Assembly: GCF_014269205.2 (NCBI RefSeq)
Contig: NZ_JABWRY020000001.1
Span: forward strand, 5,194,001 to 5,258,000
DNA: 64,000 nucleotides
Origin: Pseudomonas kermanshahensis
GTDB taxonomy: Bacteria; Pseudomonadota; Gammaproteobacteria; Pseudomonadales; Pseudomonadaceae
Direction: 5' to 3'
The notes under the pieces are model-generated. The model was not told the origin of the DNA, made no database searches, and saw only the letters and a list, made by a program, of their open reading frames with translations. The translations under genes were made by a program, and so were the position numbers. Positions 11,995 to 23,380 of the stretch are shown here, piece after piece (position 1 is the stretch's first letter; each line of letters begins with the position of its first letter).

Positions 11995-12185
11995 TGGAGG
12001 ATGACCTGCCTCGAACGGACGTGACCGGCCAGGGCTTCGTCGATACTGTTGTTGGCGACTTCATAGGTAAAGTGGTTCGGCATGCCGGTGTCGATATACA
12101 TGCTCGTTCGCTTGCGGACCGGATCAAGGCCCGAGAGGACTTCGATGGTGTCTGCGCTATAGGCGCTAGTGCTGGGATTGGCCAT
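11995..12185 (-). pseudogene. parE 5' fragment
   Basis: Reads M-A-N-P-S-T-S-A-Y from a start codon at 12185 and follows ParE for about 60 codons, including a changed N-box (NNSIDEALAGH), then breaks off into the cpdA fragment. Several normally conserved residues are changed, so it has drifted without selection. By hand count there are about 25 differences from parE and its upstream region over roughly 230 bases (12001-12233). Confidence 0.88.
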
Positions 12186-12233
12186 GGGGTCTTGTCGTCA
12201 GTCAGGTGAAGGCAAAAGTGCTAGGTACAAAGC

Positions 12234-12405
12234 TAAGAGCACGGAAAAATCGAGCATACGCGCCCGGGGGCAATCCCGGCACAGGCCAGCAGTGTAGGCA
12301 GGCGCTCGACAAAGCCCTGGAAGCTGTGGTCGCCACCGGCCTGGATGCGCAATGCACACGCTCGGTAATAGCGCTAGGCGTGGCGATAATCCAGGGTTTC
12401 GCTGG
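12234..12405 (-). pseudogene. yqiA 3' fragment
   Basis: Corresponds to the last 57 or so codons of yqiA (10860-11034). The stop TGA is changed to TTA, and a few bases of the GAYAA region are deleted. At about 12402 the sequence jumps to the yqiA upstream segment, so roughly 430 bp of the gene are missing. Confidence 0.86.
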
Positions 12406-12588
12406 CGCCGGGTTTTGACGCAGTGAGGGGGATTTCGCAACACTTTCTTCAGGCACTTGCGGGCATTCAAGGGGCGCTTTCCGTGTAGGAGCTGCCTTGT
12501 GCTGCGAAGAGGCCGGTGGCAAGAATCAAGATCGGCGTTTTTGCAGCTGGCCTCTTCGCAGCACAAGGCTGCTCCTACAAGGAAGATG
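12406..12588. repeat. 183-bp intergenic direct repeat, right copy
   Basis: Partner of 11535-11717, 2 differences in 183 bases. It ends 13 bp before the stop of the intact cpdA gene. Confidence 0.93.
12484..12579. repeat. REP pair (right copy of duplicated pair)
   Basis: Second copy of the REP pair at 11613; differs at two positions in the left arm. Confidence 0.88.
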
Positions 12589-12601
12589 TATTGCCTGAAC
12601 C

Positions 12602-13402
12602 TCAATACCCCGGGCTGTCGAAGTCCAGTTTCACCTCGAAGTCCCGTGCCCGCTCCACGCCGCTCTCCAGCCGCCCGTCGGCATGCAAGCGCAACCAGCG
12701 ATAGCCAGGCTGCTCTTCGCTCACCTTGAAGTCCTCACTTTGCGCCGCGAACTGAATGCAGGTCGACGGCGTGGCCATCAAGCGCAACCTCTCGCGCAGT
12801 TCATCCCACGTCTGGTGGATATGCCCCCAGAGCAACGCCCGCACCTGTGGATAACGTTCAACGATGGCAAACAACGCCTGGGCATTGCGCAGCCCGATGG
12901 GCGCGATCCAGGCGCAGCCGATGTCCACCGGCTGATGGTGGAAGCACACCAGGCAATGGCGCTCACCGGCCTGTTTCAAGGCAGATTCCAGCGCGGCCAG
13001 TTGGTCGTCTTCCAGAAAACCGTGGGTAGCACCGTGCACGGCCGTGTTGAGCATGACAACGCGCCATGCGCCAATGTCGGTTACCGCCTGCACCAGCTCC
13101 GGCGCCACCTGCGCCATTACCTGCGCCTCGTCATGGTTACCCGGCAACCAGCGAGTGGGCACGGCAAACGGTGCGGTCAGCTCACGGAACGCCTCATAGG
13201 AGGCCACGCTGGCATCTTGGGACAGATCGCCGGTGCACAGCAGCAAATCGATGGGCGGCTGCTCGCGGCGCACTTGGGCGACCACATGGCGCAGGCTGTC
13301 ACGGGTGTTCAGGCCAAGCAGGGTGCCGGCCGGGTCGGCGAACAGGTGGGCATCGGTAAGTTGCACCACATGCACGGGGCGGGTTGGGTCTAGGTGCGGC
13401 AA
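12602..13402 (-). CDS. cpdA: 3',5'-cyclic-AMP phosphodiesterase
   Basis: Class III metallophosphoesterase that hydrolyses cAMP. All metal motifs are visible in order: LTDAHLF, TGDLSQD, GNHDE, HHQP and GHIHQ. The 266-residue length is normal. The start is TTG at 13402, backed by GAGGAG 7 bases upstream and leading into the expected (M)PHLDPTRPVHVVQLTD. It lies downstream of DUF1249 and nudF on the same strand, the arrangement also known in enterobacteria. A deleted copy of its central part is at 11718-11994. Confidence 0.95.
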   Translation of the reverse strand: MPHLDPTRPVHVVQLTDAHLFADPAGTLLGLNTRDSLRHVVAQVRREQPPIDLLLCTGDLSQDASVASYEAFRELTAPFAVPTRWLPGNHDEAQVMAQVAPELVQAVTDIGAWRVVMLNTAVHGATHGFLEDDQLAALESALKQAGERHCLVCFHHQPVDIGCAWIAPIGLRNAQALFAIVERYPQVRALLWGHIHQTWDELRERLRLMATPSTCIQFAAQSEDFKVSEEQPGYRWLRLHADGRLESGVERARDFEVKLDFDSPGY

Positions 13403-13487
13403 CGGCCGTCTCCTCGAACGGATTCAGCACGAATTATGGCTGCGCAACGGTTGCGAGCAAACACCCGAAACCGACGCACATCACATT

Positions 13488-13940
13488 TCAGCGAACACTT
13501 GCCAGTTCATGACCGCAGGCCAGGCAATGGCTCAGCCATTCACCGAGGAACAGGTTGAGCTGCGCTTTTTCGTCCGGCTGGTGCATACCCGCATTCGGAT
13601 AAGGGTAAATGCTGCGCAAGCGCCGGGCATGCTCGGCGCTGACCACCTCGGCCATGCGTGCATCGTGGTACACCTGCACCTCAAGGTGCGGCACCGGCAG
13701 CCACGGCAAGCTGTGCTCCTGGCGCACATGCAGGGTGGTGGTATAAGGGCAGGCCAGCACCACATCGAGCACCAGCACACCGAGCATCTGGTCGCCCTGG
13801 GTCATGCCGATGCGACGCGAGCTCTGGGTAGTGCGCATGTCTGGTAACAAACGCATCAGCCGGGCGTAATTGGCCTCGCAGGCTGCTTGCAGCCCGACCA
13901 GGTCAACCCGATATCGCTCGCGCAGCAGGTTCACTTCCAC
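13488..13940 (-). CDS. DUF1249-family protein (YqiB-like)
   Basis: 150 residues with the DUF1249 pattern: N-terminal R-L-M-R-L-L-P, a central acidic/aromatic block, and the C-terminal H-P-D-E-K-A-Q-L-N-like segment (here QPDEKAQLNLFLGEWL). Function unknown; the E. coli relative YqiB lies between nudF and cpdA as here. Its start overlaps the end of nudF by 10 bp. Confidence 0.88.
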   Translation of the reverse strand: MEVNLLRERYRVDLVGLQAACEANYARLMRLLPDMRTTQSSRRIGMTQGDQMLGVLVLDVVLACPYTTTLHVRQEHSLPWLPVPHLEVQVYHDARMAEVVSAEHARRLRSIYPYPNAGMHQPDEKAQLNLFLGEWLSHCLACGHELASVR

Positions 13941-14548
13941 ATACCTCGAACTTCGTCTCTGTTAAGCGCCAGCCATTGCAGGCCGATAATCGTCGCGGCG
14001 TTGCAGATACGGCCATCACGCACAGCCTGCAAGGCATCCTCGAACGACCACACGCGCACGCGAATGTCTTCGCCCTCTTCTTCCAGGCCATGCAGGCCGC
14101 CCGCACCTTCGCTGGTGCAGCGCCCCAGAAACAGGTGGACGAATTCGTCACTGCCACCGGGCGATGGGAAGTAGCGGGTCATTGGCCACAAAGCGCTGAA
14201 CGTAAGCCCGGCCTCTTCTTCTGCCTCGCGGTGTGCGACCTCTTCAGGTTGCTCGTCCTTGTCGATCAGCCCGGCGACCATCTCGATCAGCCAAGGGTTG
14301 GCGACTTTGTCGAGGGCACCGACACGAAACTGCTCGATCAGCACCACCTCGTCACGCAGTGGATCGTAGGGCAATACACAAACCGCATCGTGGCGCACGA
14401 ACAGTTCGCGGCTGATCTCGCGGCCCATGCCCCCGGCGAACAGTTCATGGCGCAGGCGAAGCTTGTCGAGCTTATAAAAGCCCTGGAAGCAATTGGCCCG
14501 CTCGATGACCTCGAAGCCCTTGGGCACTGAATTCAACGCGTCTGACAT
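13931..14548 (-). CDS. nudF: ADP-ribose diphosphatase (Nudix)
   Basis: Splits ADP-ribose to AMP and ribose 5-phosphate. The Nudix box is complete: G-x5-E-x7-REAEEEAGL, starting at GLIDKDEQ. I placed the start at the ATG at 14548 (MSDALNS, 205 residues) because GAGGA stands 7 bases upstream; another ATG lies 12 bases further upstream. First gene of the nudF, DUF1249, cpdA, yqiA, parE series. Confidence 0.94.
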   Translation of the reverse strand: MSDALNSVPKGFEVIERANCFQGFYKLDKLRLRHELFAGGMGREISRELFVRHDAVCVLPYDPLRDEVVLIEQFRVGALDKVANPWLIEMVAGLIDKDEQPEEVAHREAEEEAGLTFSALWPMTRYFPSPGGSDEFVHLFLGRCTSEGAGGLHGLEEEGEDIRVRVWSFEDALQAVRDGRICNAATIIGLQWLALNRDEVRGMWK

Positions 14549-14733
14549 GGAAATCCTCATGGCCTCAAATACTGCATCGCGCCATCCTACTCCGCACTTT
14601 GGCGCGTTTCACCCCTTTCCGGCAACCGTTCGCGCAGTCGGGACAGCGCGCCTTCTGTCTGTTAGCTTAGTGGCGAACTGACGGTCGCGCCGACGGTCAA
14701 AGGCCGACTTTTCCCTGTTCTGCAAGGATCATC

Positions 14734-15480
14734 ATGACACTTGTCAAACTGACTTCCGTGGCTGTGCTGGCACTGGCCCTGGGTGCCTGCCAGAGCCTGT
14801 TCACGCCCAATTACCGGGCCCCGCTCGAGGTCAAGCGTGACGCCTGGGAGCACGTCAAACCCGGCTGCAGCGAAAGCGACTGCCCGCTGGTAAACATCGA
14901 CACCCTTCACTTCCCGGCCCAGCCCAAGCTCGACGCCATCGTCGAACAGCGCCTGCTGCAGCTGACCGAAGACAACCAGCACGGCGCCGCGCCAACCACC
15001 CTGCAGGCTTATGAGCAGCAGTACCTGGCCAACGCCGACAAGCGCAACAGCAGCTATTTGCAAGCCAAGGTACGCGAACAGCATGACGGGCTGGTGATCA
15101 TCGAACTGTCCAGCTACCTGGACAGCGGTGGCGCCCATGGCATGCCAGGGCGCGGCTTCATCAACTATTCGCGCAAGCTGGACAAGGTACTGACCCTGCA
15201 GGACATGCTGGTGCCCGGCCAGGAAGAGACCTTCTGGAAAACCGTCGAAGAGTCGCACCGCGCGTGGATGATCAGCGTCGGCATGGACAAGGACGCCGAC
15301 TTCGTCAAGACCTGGCCCTTCAAGCGGTCGCCGCACATCGCCCTGACGTACGGCGCGGTGGTGGTCAAGTATGAGGTCTATGCCATCGCGCCCTACTCCA
15401 TGGGCCACGTCGAGCTGAAGATCCCCTACCCGCGCCTGAACGGCGTGATCAAGCCCGAGCTGTTTCCCGGCCGCGGCTGA
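14734..15480 (+). CDS. DUF3298-family lipoprotein
   Basis: 248 residues with a lipoprotein signal peptide and lipobox L-G-A-C (Cys near residue 20). The C-terminal part has the RsiV/DUF3298 domain pattern (GGAHGMPGRGFINYS, later KVLTLQDML). RsiV in Bacillus binds lysozyme; here the role is unknown and no sigma factor gene is next to it. Its 3' end overlaps the 3' end of convergent cytX by 32 bp. Confidence 0.8.
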   Translation: MTLVKLTSVAVLALALGACQSLFTPNYRAPLEVKRDAWEHVKPGCSESDCPLVNIDTLHFPAQPKLDAIVEQRLLQLTEDNQHGAAPTTLQAYEQQYLANADKRNSSYLQAKVREQHDGLVIIELSSYLDSGGAHGMPGRGFINYSRKLDKVLTLQDMLVPGQEETFWKTVEESHRAWMISVGMDKDADFVKTWPFKRSPHIALTYGAVVVKYEVYAIAPYSMGHVELKIPYPRLNGVIKPELFPGRG

Positions 15481-16732
15481 AGCTCAGTAGCGCATGCAGC
15501 ACACCTGCCAGCACTAGCGCCGGCAGGGTTGCGCCCAGGTCCGGTGCTTGCGCGGCAATCAGGTGATACGCCGCCACACCCACGGCCCAGGCCAGCAACG
15601 CCTGCCAGTGCAAGCCATCGACCTGTGACGGCAGGCGGCGGTGACGGATCACGTAGTGGTCCATCAGCACCACGCCGAACAGCGGCGCAAATACCGAACC
15701 GATCAGCAGCAAGAAGTTTTCGTACTGGGCCAGTGGCGCGAACAGCGCGATCAGGGTGCACAGCACACCAATGGCCAGCGCCAGGTGCTCGACTTTCAGG
15801 CGTACCAGCACGCCGGTGGAAACGGCGGCCGAATGAATGTCGGCAAAGGCTTTTTCCGACTCGTCCAGCAGAATCAACAGCAACGGGATACCCAGCCCAG
15901 CACCTGCCAAGGCCAGCAGCAAGGCATTGGCTTCGCCGTTGGGGGCAAAGGCCAGGGTGTAGGCGACGCCCAGGCTCATCAGCCAGCTATTGCCGATGAA
16001 GTAGCCCAGCACGGTACCGCCGAACACGCGCTTGCCGCTGCGGGCGAACCGCGAGTAGTCGGCGATCAGCGGCAACCACGACAGCGGCATGGCGATGACG
16101 ATGTCGAAGCCCACAGCCAGCGACATCGAGCCGTCACCGGCGCGCTGCCACAGGTCGGCCAGGTCAGCTTTGGCGAACAGGTTCCAGGTCAGCCACAGGC
16201 ACGCGCCCAACAGCACCCAGATGCCCCACGTGCGCAACACCTTGCGCACGAACGCCAGCGGCCCGCTGACTGCAAGCAGGGTCGCCAGGGCGCCGAAGCA
16301 CAGGGTCCAAAGCATGGGGCTGTTCCACGCACTGCCTTCACCGAAGGTACGCGCGCCGAGCAGGCTGGCCGCGTCGCGCATGACGATGATCTCGAACGCC
16401 CCCCAACCCACCAGCTGCAACAGGTTGAGCACTGCCGGCAAGCGGGCGCCATGGCTGCCCAGGCTGAGCCGCAGGGTGCCCATGGCAGACAGGCCGGTGT
16501 CGCTGCCGATGACACCCGCCGCCCCGAGTAACAGCACGCCCACACCGGTGCCAAGGGCGATGGCCAGCACCGCGCTGGCAAGGCCCATGCCTGGGGCGAG
16601 CATGGCGCCGACCTGCAGCACCATCAAGCCGATGCCGAGGGAGAACCACAGCGAGAACAGGTCGCAGAAGCCGAAGATGCGTTGGCTGGTGGGGACCGGG
16701 TGGTCCGGGGAAAAATGGCTGGGTGTAGTCAT
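15449..16732 (-). CDS. cytX: Hydroxymethylpyrimidine transporter CytX (NCS1 family)
   Basis: 427 residues from the ATG at 16732, all membrane: about 12 hydrophobic segments with the NCS1 (nucleobase/cation symporter) pattern, e.g. the N-terminal FSLWFSLGIG and the conserved WLPLIADYSRFARS. CytX proteins bring in the pyrimidine precursor of thiamine; the position directly downstream of riboswitch-controlled thiC on the same strand supports that substrate over cytosine. A REP pair fills the 148-bp gap to thiC. No strong ribosome site precedes the start, which leaves some doubt about its exact position. Confidence 0.85.
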   Translation of the reverse strand: MTTPSHFSPDHPVPTSQRIFGFCDLFSLWFSLGIGLMVLQVGAMLAPGMGLASAVLAIALGTGVGVLLLGAAGVIGSDTGLSAMGTLRLSLGSHGARLPAVLNLLQLVGWGAFEIIVMRDAASLLGARTFGEGSAWNSPMLWTLCFGALATLLAVSGPLAFVRKVLRTWGIWVLLGACLWLTWNLFAKADLADLWQRAGDGSMSLAVGFDIVIAMPLSWLPLIADYSRFARSGKRVFGGTVLGYFIGNSWLMSLGVAYTLAFAPNGEANALLLALAGAGLGIPLLLILLDESEKAFADIHSAAVSTGVLVRLKVEHLALAIGVLCTLIALFAPLAQYENFLLLIGSVFAPLFGVVLMDHYVIRHRRLPSQVDGLHWQALLAWAVGVAAYHLIAAQAPDLGATLPALVLAGVLHALLSFSRGRETARA

Positions 16733-16776
16733 TGTTGTGATCGCCGCAAAGATTGTGATGAACAGGCATCCAACGG

Positions 16777-16862
16777 TGGGAGCGGGCTTGCCCCGCGAAG
16801 GCGTCTGGCCTACCAATCGCGCTGGCCCAGCTGACGCTTTCGCGGGGCAAGCCCGCTCCCAC
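16777..16862. repeat. REP pair between cytX and thiC
   Basis: Arms TGGGAGCGGGCTTGCCCCGC and its complement ending GCCCGCTCCCAC. This is the second REP family of the window ('gggagcgggcttgcc'), also at 56331 and, in variants, at 20662, 23381 and 62931. Confidence 0.88.
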
Positions 16863-16879
16863 GGTGGTGACGGATTGCC

Positions 16880-19188
<2,309 letters not shown>

Positions 19189-20625
19189 ATGCTGCGCAAA
19201 CTCTCACTGGCGATAGCCGTGTCTTGTGCGTCCAACGGAATGGCCTGGGCAGCAGAAATGCCCATGACGGTTAAAACCGACCTGGTCAGCGTCTACCAGG
19301 AAGCGGTCGACAACAACGCCGATCTTGCGGCAGCCCGCGCCGATTATGGCGCCCGCCGCGAAGTCGTCCCACAGGCCCGCGCCGGCCTGCTGCCGAACCT
19401 GTCGGCGGGTGCCGAGATGATGAACACCCGCACCAAGCTCGACGAGCCGTCCCTCACCGCCAACCGCAGCGGCAACTCCTGGAGCGCCACCCTGGCGCAG
19501 CCGGTGTTCCGTGCCGACCGCTGGTTCCAGTTGCAGGCGGCCGAGGCGGTCAACGAACAGGCGGCGCTGGAATTGTCTGCCACTGAGCAGAACCTGATTC
19601 TGCAGACCGCGCAAAACTACTTTGCGGTGCTCCGGGCCCAGGACAACCTGGCCGCGACCAAGGCCGAGGAATCCGCCTTCAAGCGCCAGCTCGACCAGTC
19701 CAACGAACGTTTCGACGTGGGCCTTTCCGACAAGACCGACGTCTTGCAGTCCCAGGCCAGCTACGACACGGCCCGGGCCAACCGGATCATCGCCGAACGC
19801 CAGGTGCAGGATGCCTTCGAGGCGCTGGTGACGTTGACCAACCGCGAGTACTCGTCGATCCAGGGTGTGGTCCACACCTTGCCGATCCAGGTGCCTACGC
19901 CCAATGACGCCAAGTCCTGGGTAGAAACCGCCGCCCGCCAGAACCTCAACCTGCTGGCGACCAACTACGCCGTCGATGCCGCCGAAGAAACCCTGCGCCA
20001 GCGCAAGGCCGGCCATGCCCCAACCGTGGATGCGGTCGCCAAATACCAGAAAGGCGATAACGACAGCCTGGGCTTCACCAACTCGCCCGCGCAGCCAAAC
20101 GTGCGTTATGGCAGTGATGTGGAACAGACCAGTATCGGCCTGCAACTGAACATCCCGATCTACAGTGGCGGCCTGACCAGCTCGCAAGTGCGCGAGGCTT
20201 ACCAGCGCCTGAGCCAGAGCGAGCAACAGCGCGAAAGCCTGCGCCGCCAGGTGGTGGAAAACACCCGCAACCTGCACCGCGCGGTGAACACCGATGTGGA
20301 ACAGGTGCAGGCACGCAAACAGTCGATCATTTCCAACCAGAGCGCGCTCGAAGCCACCGAAATCGGCTACCAGGTCGGTACCCGCAACATCGTCGACGTG
20401 CTCGACGCCCAGCGCCAGCTGTACACCTCGGTGCGTGATTACAACAACAGCCGCTATGACTACATTCTCGACAACCTGAGCCTGAAGCAGGCGGCGGGAA
20501 CCTTGAGCCCGCAAGACCTGCAAGACCTGGGGCGCTACCTGAAGCCGGACTACAACCCGGACAAGGACTTCCTGCCACCGGACCTGGCGGCGGCGGCGGC
20601 GAAGAACTTCGAGCGCAGGCCCTGA
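19189..20625 (+). CDS. tolC: TolC-family outer-membrane channel protein
   Basis: 478 residues with a signal peptide (cleavage after AWA). Two OEP repeats are visible, with the typical heptad-rich coiled regions and the motif YxVGTRNxxDVLDAQ (here YQVGTRNIVDVLDAQ) near the end of the second. It forms the outer-membrane tunnel for RND/ABC efflux pumps and type I secretion. The start at ATG 19189 has AAGGA upstream and gives a proper signal peptide; earlier in-frame starts do not. It is divergent from thiC, followed by a REP pair and convergent waaA. Confidence 0.95.
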   Translation: MLRKLSLAIAVSCASNGMAWAAEMPMTVKTDLVSVYQEAVDNNADLAAARADYGARREVVPQARAGLLPNLSAGAEMMNTRTKLDEPSLTANRSGNSWSATLAQPVFRADRWFQLQAAEAVNEQAALELSATEQNLILQTAQNYFAVLRAQDNLAATKAEESAFKRQLDQSNERFDVGLSDKTDVLQSQASYDTARANRIIAERQVQDAFEALVTLTNREYSSIQGVVHTLPIQVPTPNDAKSWVETAARQNLNLLATNYAVDAAEETLRQRKAGHAPTVDAVAKYQKGDNDSLGFTNSPAQPNVRYGSDVEQTSIGLQLNIPIYSGGLTSSQVREAYQRLSQSEQQRESLRRQVVENTRNLHRAVNTDVEQVQARKQSIISNQSALEATEIGYQVGTRNIVDVLDAQRQLYTSVRDYNNSRYDYILDNLSLKQAAGTLSPQDLQDLGRYLKPDYNPDKDFLPPDLAAAAAKNFERRP

Positions 20626-20661
20626 GATAGGGGGACACTTCACAGGCCGGGTTGTTTTTGA

Positions 20662-20757
20662 TGGCCCTATCGCTGGCAAGCCAGCTCCCACAGGCTCTTC
20701 ACTGGCCTCAAGCCATGTGCAGTCCCTGTGGGAGCTGGCTTGCCAGCGATAGGGCCA
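20662..20757. repeat. REP pair between tolC and waaA
   Basis: Arms TGGCCCTATCGCTGGCAAGC and the complement ending GCCAGCGATAGGGCCA. Variant of the 'tgggagctggcttgccagcgatagggcc' family, as at 23381. Confidence 0.88.
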
Positions 20758-20775
20758 GGAAAACCAATGCAGGCG

Positions 20776-22047
20776 TCAGCGAATAAGCGCGCCCAGCCCA
20801 TCCAGTAAGCGCTGCAGTGCCCCCTGGTTTGCCCGCATCACCGCCCTGCCCGCCTCGCCCATGCGCTGGCGATCCTGCGGCAACTCAATCAACCGCCGCA
20901 CCGCCTCGGCCAGCCCGTCGGCATCTTCGATCTGCTGCAACGCCCCGGCGTCCTTCAGCATCGCGCTGATCTCCAGGAAGTTGAACACATGCGGCCCCAT
21001 GAGCACCGGCAATGCCAGTGCTGCGGGCTCGAGCGGGTTATGCCCGCCAGTGGCGACCAGGCTGCCGCCGACGAAGGCGATGTCGGCCAGGGCGTAGAGG
21101 AACAGCAACTCGCCCATGGTATCGCCAAGCAGCACGCGGGCCTGGTCATCGACCGGGGTGCCGGCAGAGCGGCGCACGGTGGTGAACTGTTCGCTGCACT
21201 GGGCATGCACGGCATCGAACCGCTCGGGGTGGCGTGGTACCAGGATCAGCAACGCATCGCCGTGCACCTGCAGCAGCTTCTGATGTGCCTGCAGGATCAG
21301 CGCGTCTTCACCTTCATGGGTGCTGGCGGCAATCCATACCGGGCGCTGGCTGGCGCCCCATTGCTCGCGCAGCGCCTTGGCGCGCGGCAGCAACTGGTCA
21401 TCGACCTTCAGGTCGAACTTGATCGAACCGGTCACCTGCACGCATTCAGGGCGCGCGCCCAGGTCGCGAAAGCGCTGCGCTTCGGTTTCGGTCTGTACCG
21501 CGATCAGGTTCATCTCGGCGAGCATCGGCCGGGTCAACGTGGCAAAACGCCCATATCCACGGGCCGAGCGTTCGGACAACCGCGCATTGGCCAGCGCCAC
21601 CGGGATGCCACGCGTGGCACACTGGTGAATGTGGTTAGGCCACAGTTCGGTTTCCATGATGATGCCCAGCTTCGGCTGCACATGGTCGAGAAAACGCCCA
21701 GCCGCCCACGGCAGATCGTAGGGCAGGTAGCAATGCTGCACACGCGGTTCATCGGCGAACATCGCACGAATGCGCTCCGACCCGGTCGGGGTCATGCAGG
21801 TAAGCGTGATCGGCAGGCCTGGGTAGGCCTTCAGCAGCGCCCGCACCATGGGCGCGGCGGCAATGCTTTCGCCCACCGACACCGCATGCACCCAAATGCC
21901 GCCCTGGCGCATGGGCGGCAGGCCGAAGGCAAAGCGCTCGCCGATGCGCTGGCCGTAGGCCGGTGCCTTGCGCGCCCGCAGGAACAGGCGCAGCGCAACC
22001 AGCGGCAGGCCCAGGTGAAACAGCAAGGTATAAAGAGTTCTGTTCAT
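20776..22047 (-). CDS. waaA: 3-deoxy-D-manno-octulosonic acid transferase (Kdo transferase)
   Basis: Adds Kdo residues from CMP-Kdo to lipid IVA on the inner face of the inner membrane. 423 residues from the ATG at 22047. N-terminal membrane anchor (residues 1-20), then the GT30 domains with WVHAVSVGES near residue 50, NARLSERS in the middle and the C-terminal donor motif region GGHNPLEPAA. Downstream of a LysR gene on the same strand with an 11-bp gap; this could be one transcript or chance. Confidence 0.95.
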   Translation of the reverse strand: MNRTLYTLLFHLGLPLVALRLFLRARKAPAYGQRIGERFAFGLPPMRQGGIWVHAVSVGESIAAAPMVRALLKAYPGLPITLTCMTPTGSERIRAMFADEPRVQHCYLPYDLPWAAGRFLDHVQPKLGIIMETELWPNHIHQCATRGIPVALANARLSERSARGYGRFATLTRPMLAEMNLIAVQTETEAQRFRDLGARPECVQVTGSIKFDLKVDDQLLPRAKALREQWGASQRPVWIAASTHEGEDALILQAHQKLLQVHGDALLILVPRHPERFDAVHAQCSEQFTTVRRSAGTPVDDQARVLLGDTMGELLFLYALADIAFVGGSLVATGGHNPLEPAALALPVLMGPHVFNFLEISAMLKDAGALQQIEDADGLAEAVRRLIELPQDRQRMGEAGRAVMRANQGALQRLLDGLGALIR

Positions 22048-22058
22048 GGCGGCGAAGT

Positions 22059-22949
22059 TTACCCGATCGCGCGCAGGTGCACCGCAAAGCGCTCGGCCAG
22101 CCATTGCGCGGCAGGCCCCAATGGCTCGTCACGGCGCCAAGCCAGTTCTACGACCAGTGCCGGTGGCCGCCACTCGCTGGCGAGCTCGACCATGTGCGCC
22201 TGGTAAGTGGGGTACTGCACCACGTGCCGGGGCAACCACGCCCAGCCCAGGCCACGCATCAGCAGCTCGGCCATGGCGTAGAAGCTGTCGGCACGCCAGA
22301 TCTGCGGGCTGATCGCCTCGCCGCCGGGGTAGCCACTCTGTTGCGGGGCGATCAATAGCTGGCGATGGCGCGCCAACTGCTGGCGGTTGACCTTGGCCTG
22401 CTGCGCCAGTGGATGGCCGACTGCGCACACCGTGACCATTTCCACACTGCCCAAGGCACGACGCTCCAGCGATGCCGGCATGCTTTCGTGATGAAAGAAC
22501 AGGCCAAGGTCGGCACGCCGCTCCACCAGCTTGCGCGCCACATCGCCCTGGGCGCCGCTGGCCAGTTGCACTTCCAGGTACGGGTAACGGCTGGCCAGTT
22601 CATCGAGGCTGTCGATCACCGGTTGATAGGGCATGGCCTCGTCCTGGGCGACACGCAGCAGGGCTTCCTGCCCGCGCATCAGGGCCAGCGCACGGCCGTC
22701 GAGGCGCTCGCATTGGCGCAGCAGCTCGCGGGCGTCCTCCAACAGCGCGGTACCGTTTTCGGTCAACTTAGGCTGGCGGCCGCTGCTGCGGTCGAACAGG
22801 GTCACGCCCAGGTCGGCTTCAAGCATGGCGATTGCAGTGCTGATTGCCGACTGCGCTTTGCGCTGCTCACGGGCAACGGCGGAGAACGAGCGCAGCTCGA
22901 CGACGCGGACGAAGGTCCGCAGTTGGTCGAGGTTCCAGTGTTCCGCCAT
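22059..22949 (-). CDS. LysR-family transcriptional regulator
   Basis: 296 residues from the ATG at 22949 (GGGAG upstream; a second ATG 15 bases earlier has no ribosome site). N-terminal winged helix-turn-helix (LDQLRTFVRVVELRSFSAVA) and C-terminal substrate-binding domain. It is divergent from the SMR efflux gene with an 85-bp gap, so that gene is its likeliest target; LysR genes often control the divergent neighbour. The inducer cannot be guessed. Confidence 0.9.
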   Translation of the reverse strand: MAEHWNLDQLRTFVRVVELRSFSAVAREQRKAQSAISTAIAMLEADLGVTLFDRSSGRQPKLTENGTALLEDARELLRQCERLDGRALALMRGQEALLRVAQDEAMPYQPVIDSLDELASRYPYLEVQLASGAQGDVARKLVERRADLGLFFHHESMPASLERRALGSVEMVTVCAVGHPLAQQAKVNRQQLARHRQLLIAPQQSGYPGGEAISPQIWRADSFYAMAELLMRGLGWAWLPRHVVQYPTYQAHMVELASEWRPPALVVELAWRRDEPLGPAAQWLAERFAVHLRAIG

Positions 22950-23034
22950 CAACCTATCTCCCATGGTGATAGGTAATGACTTTACCGCATCCAGGTGGCG
23001 TCTAGAATGCCCGACCAGTCACCGGAGAATTGCC

Positions 23035-23367
23035 ATGAACGCCTACACCTACCTCGCTATTGCCATCTGCGCCGAAGTCATCGCCACTGCCTCCATGAAA
23101 GCAGTGAAGGGCCTGAGCACGCCGTTGCCATTGCTGTTGATGGTGGTCGGTTATGGCATTGCCTTCTGGATGCTGACCCTGGTGGTGCGCAGCATTCCGG
23201 TGGGTATCGCTTATGCCATCTGGTCGGGGCTGGGGATTGTGCTGATCAGTGTGGCAGCGCTGGTGATCTATGGGCAGAAGCTGGATGTGCCCGCAATGCT
23301 GGGCATGGCGATGATCGTTGGCGGGGTGGTTGTGATTCAGCTGTTTTCGAAAACTGCCGGGCATTGA
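23035..23367 (+). CDS. SMR-family multidrug efflux protein
   Basis: 110 residues, four membrane segments, with the essential membrane Glu near residue 13 (in AICAEVIATASMK), as in EmrE. The motif GIAYAIWSGLG is present. SMR dimers export quaternary ammonium or guanidinium-type compounds by proton exchange. GGAG stands before the ATG. Divergent from the LysR gene, which may control it. Confidence 0.93.
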   Translation: MNAYTYLAIAICAEVIATASMKAVKGLSTPLPLLLMVVGYGIAFWMLTLVVRSIPVGIAYAIWSGLGIVLISVAALVIYGQKLDVPAMLGMAMIVGGVVVIQLFSKTAGH

Positions 23368-23380
23368 TGCAACCTGAATT

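Noticed and set aside
11207..12127. 306-codon open frame running from the parE relic through the cpdA relic into yqiA
   Set aside because: It joins pieces in wrong frames of yqiA and relics; only short parts resemble real proteins, so it is an accidental product of the duplication.
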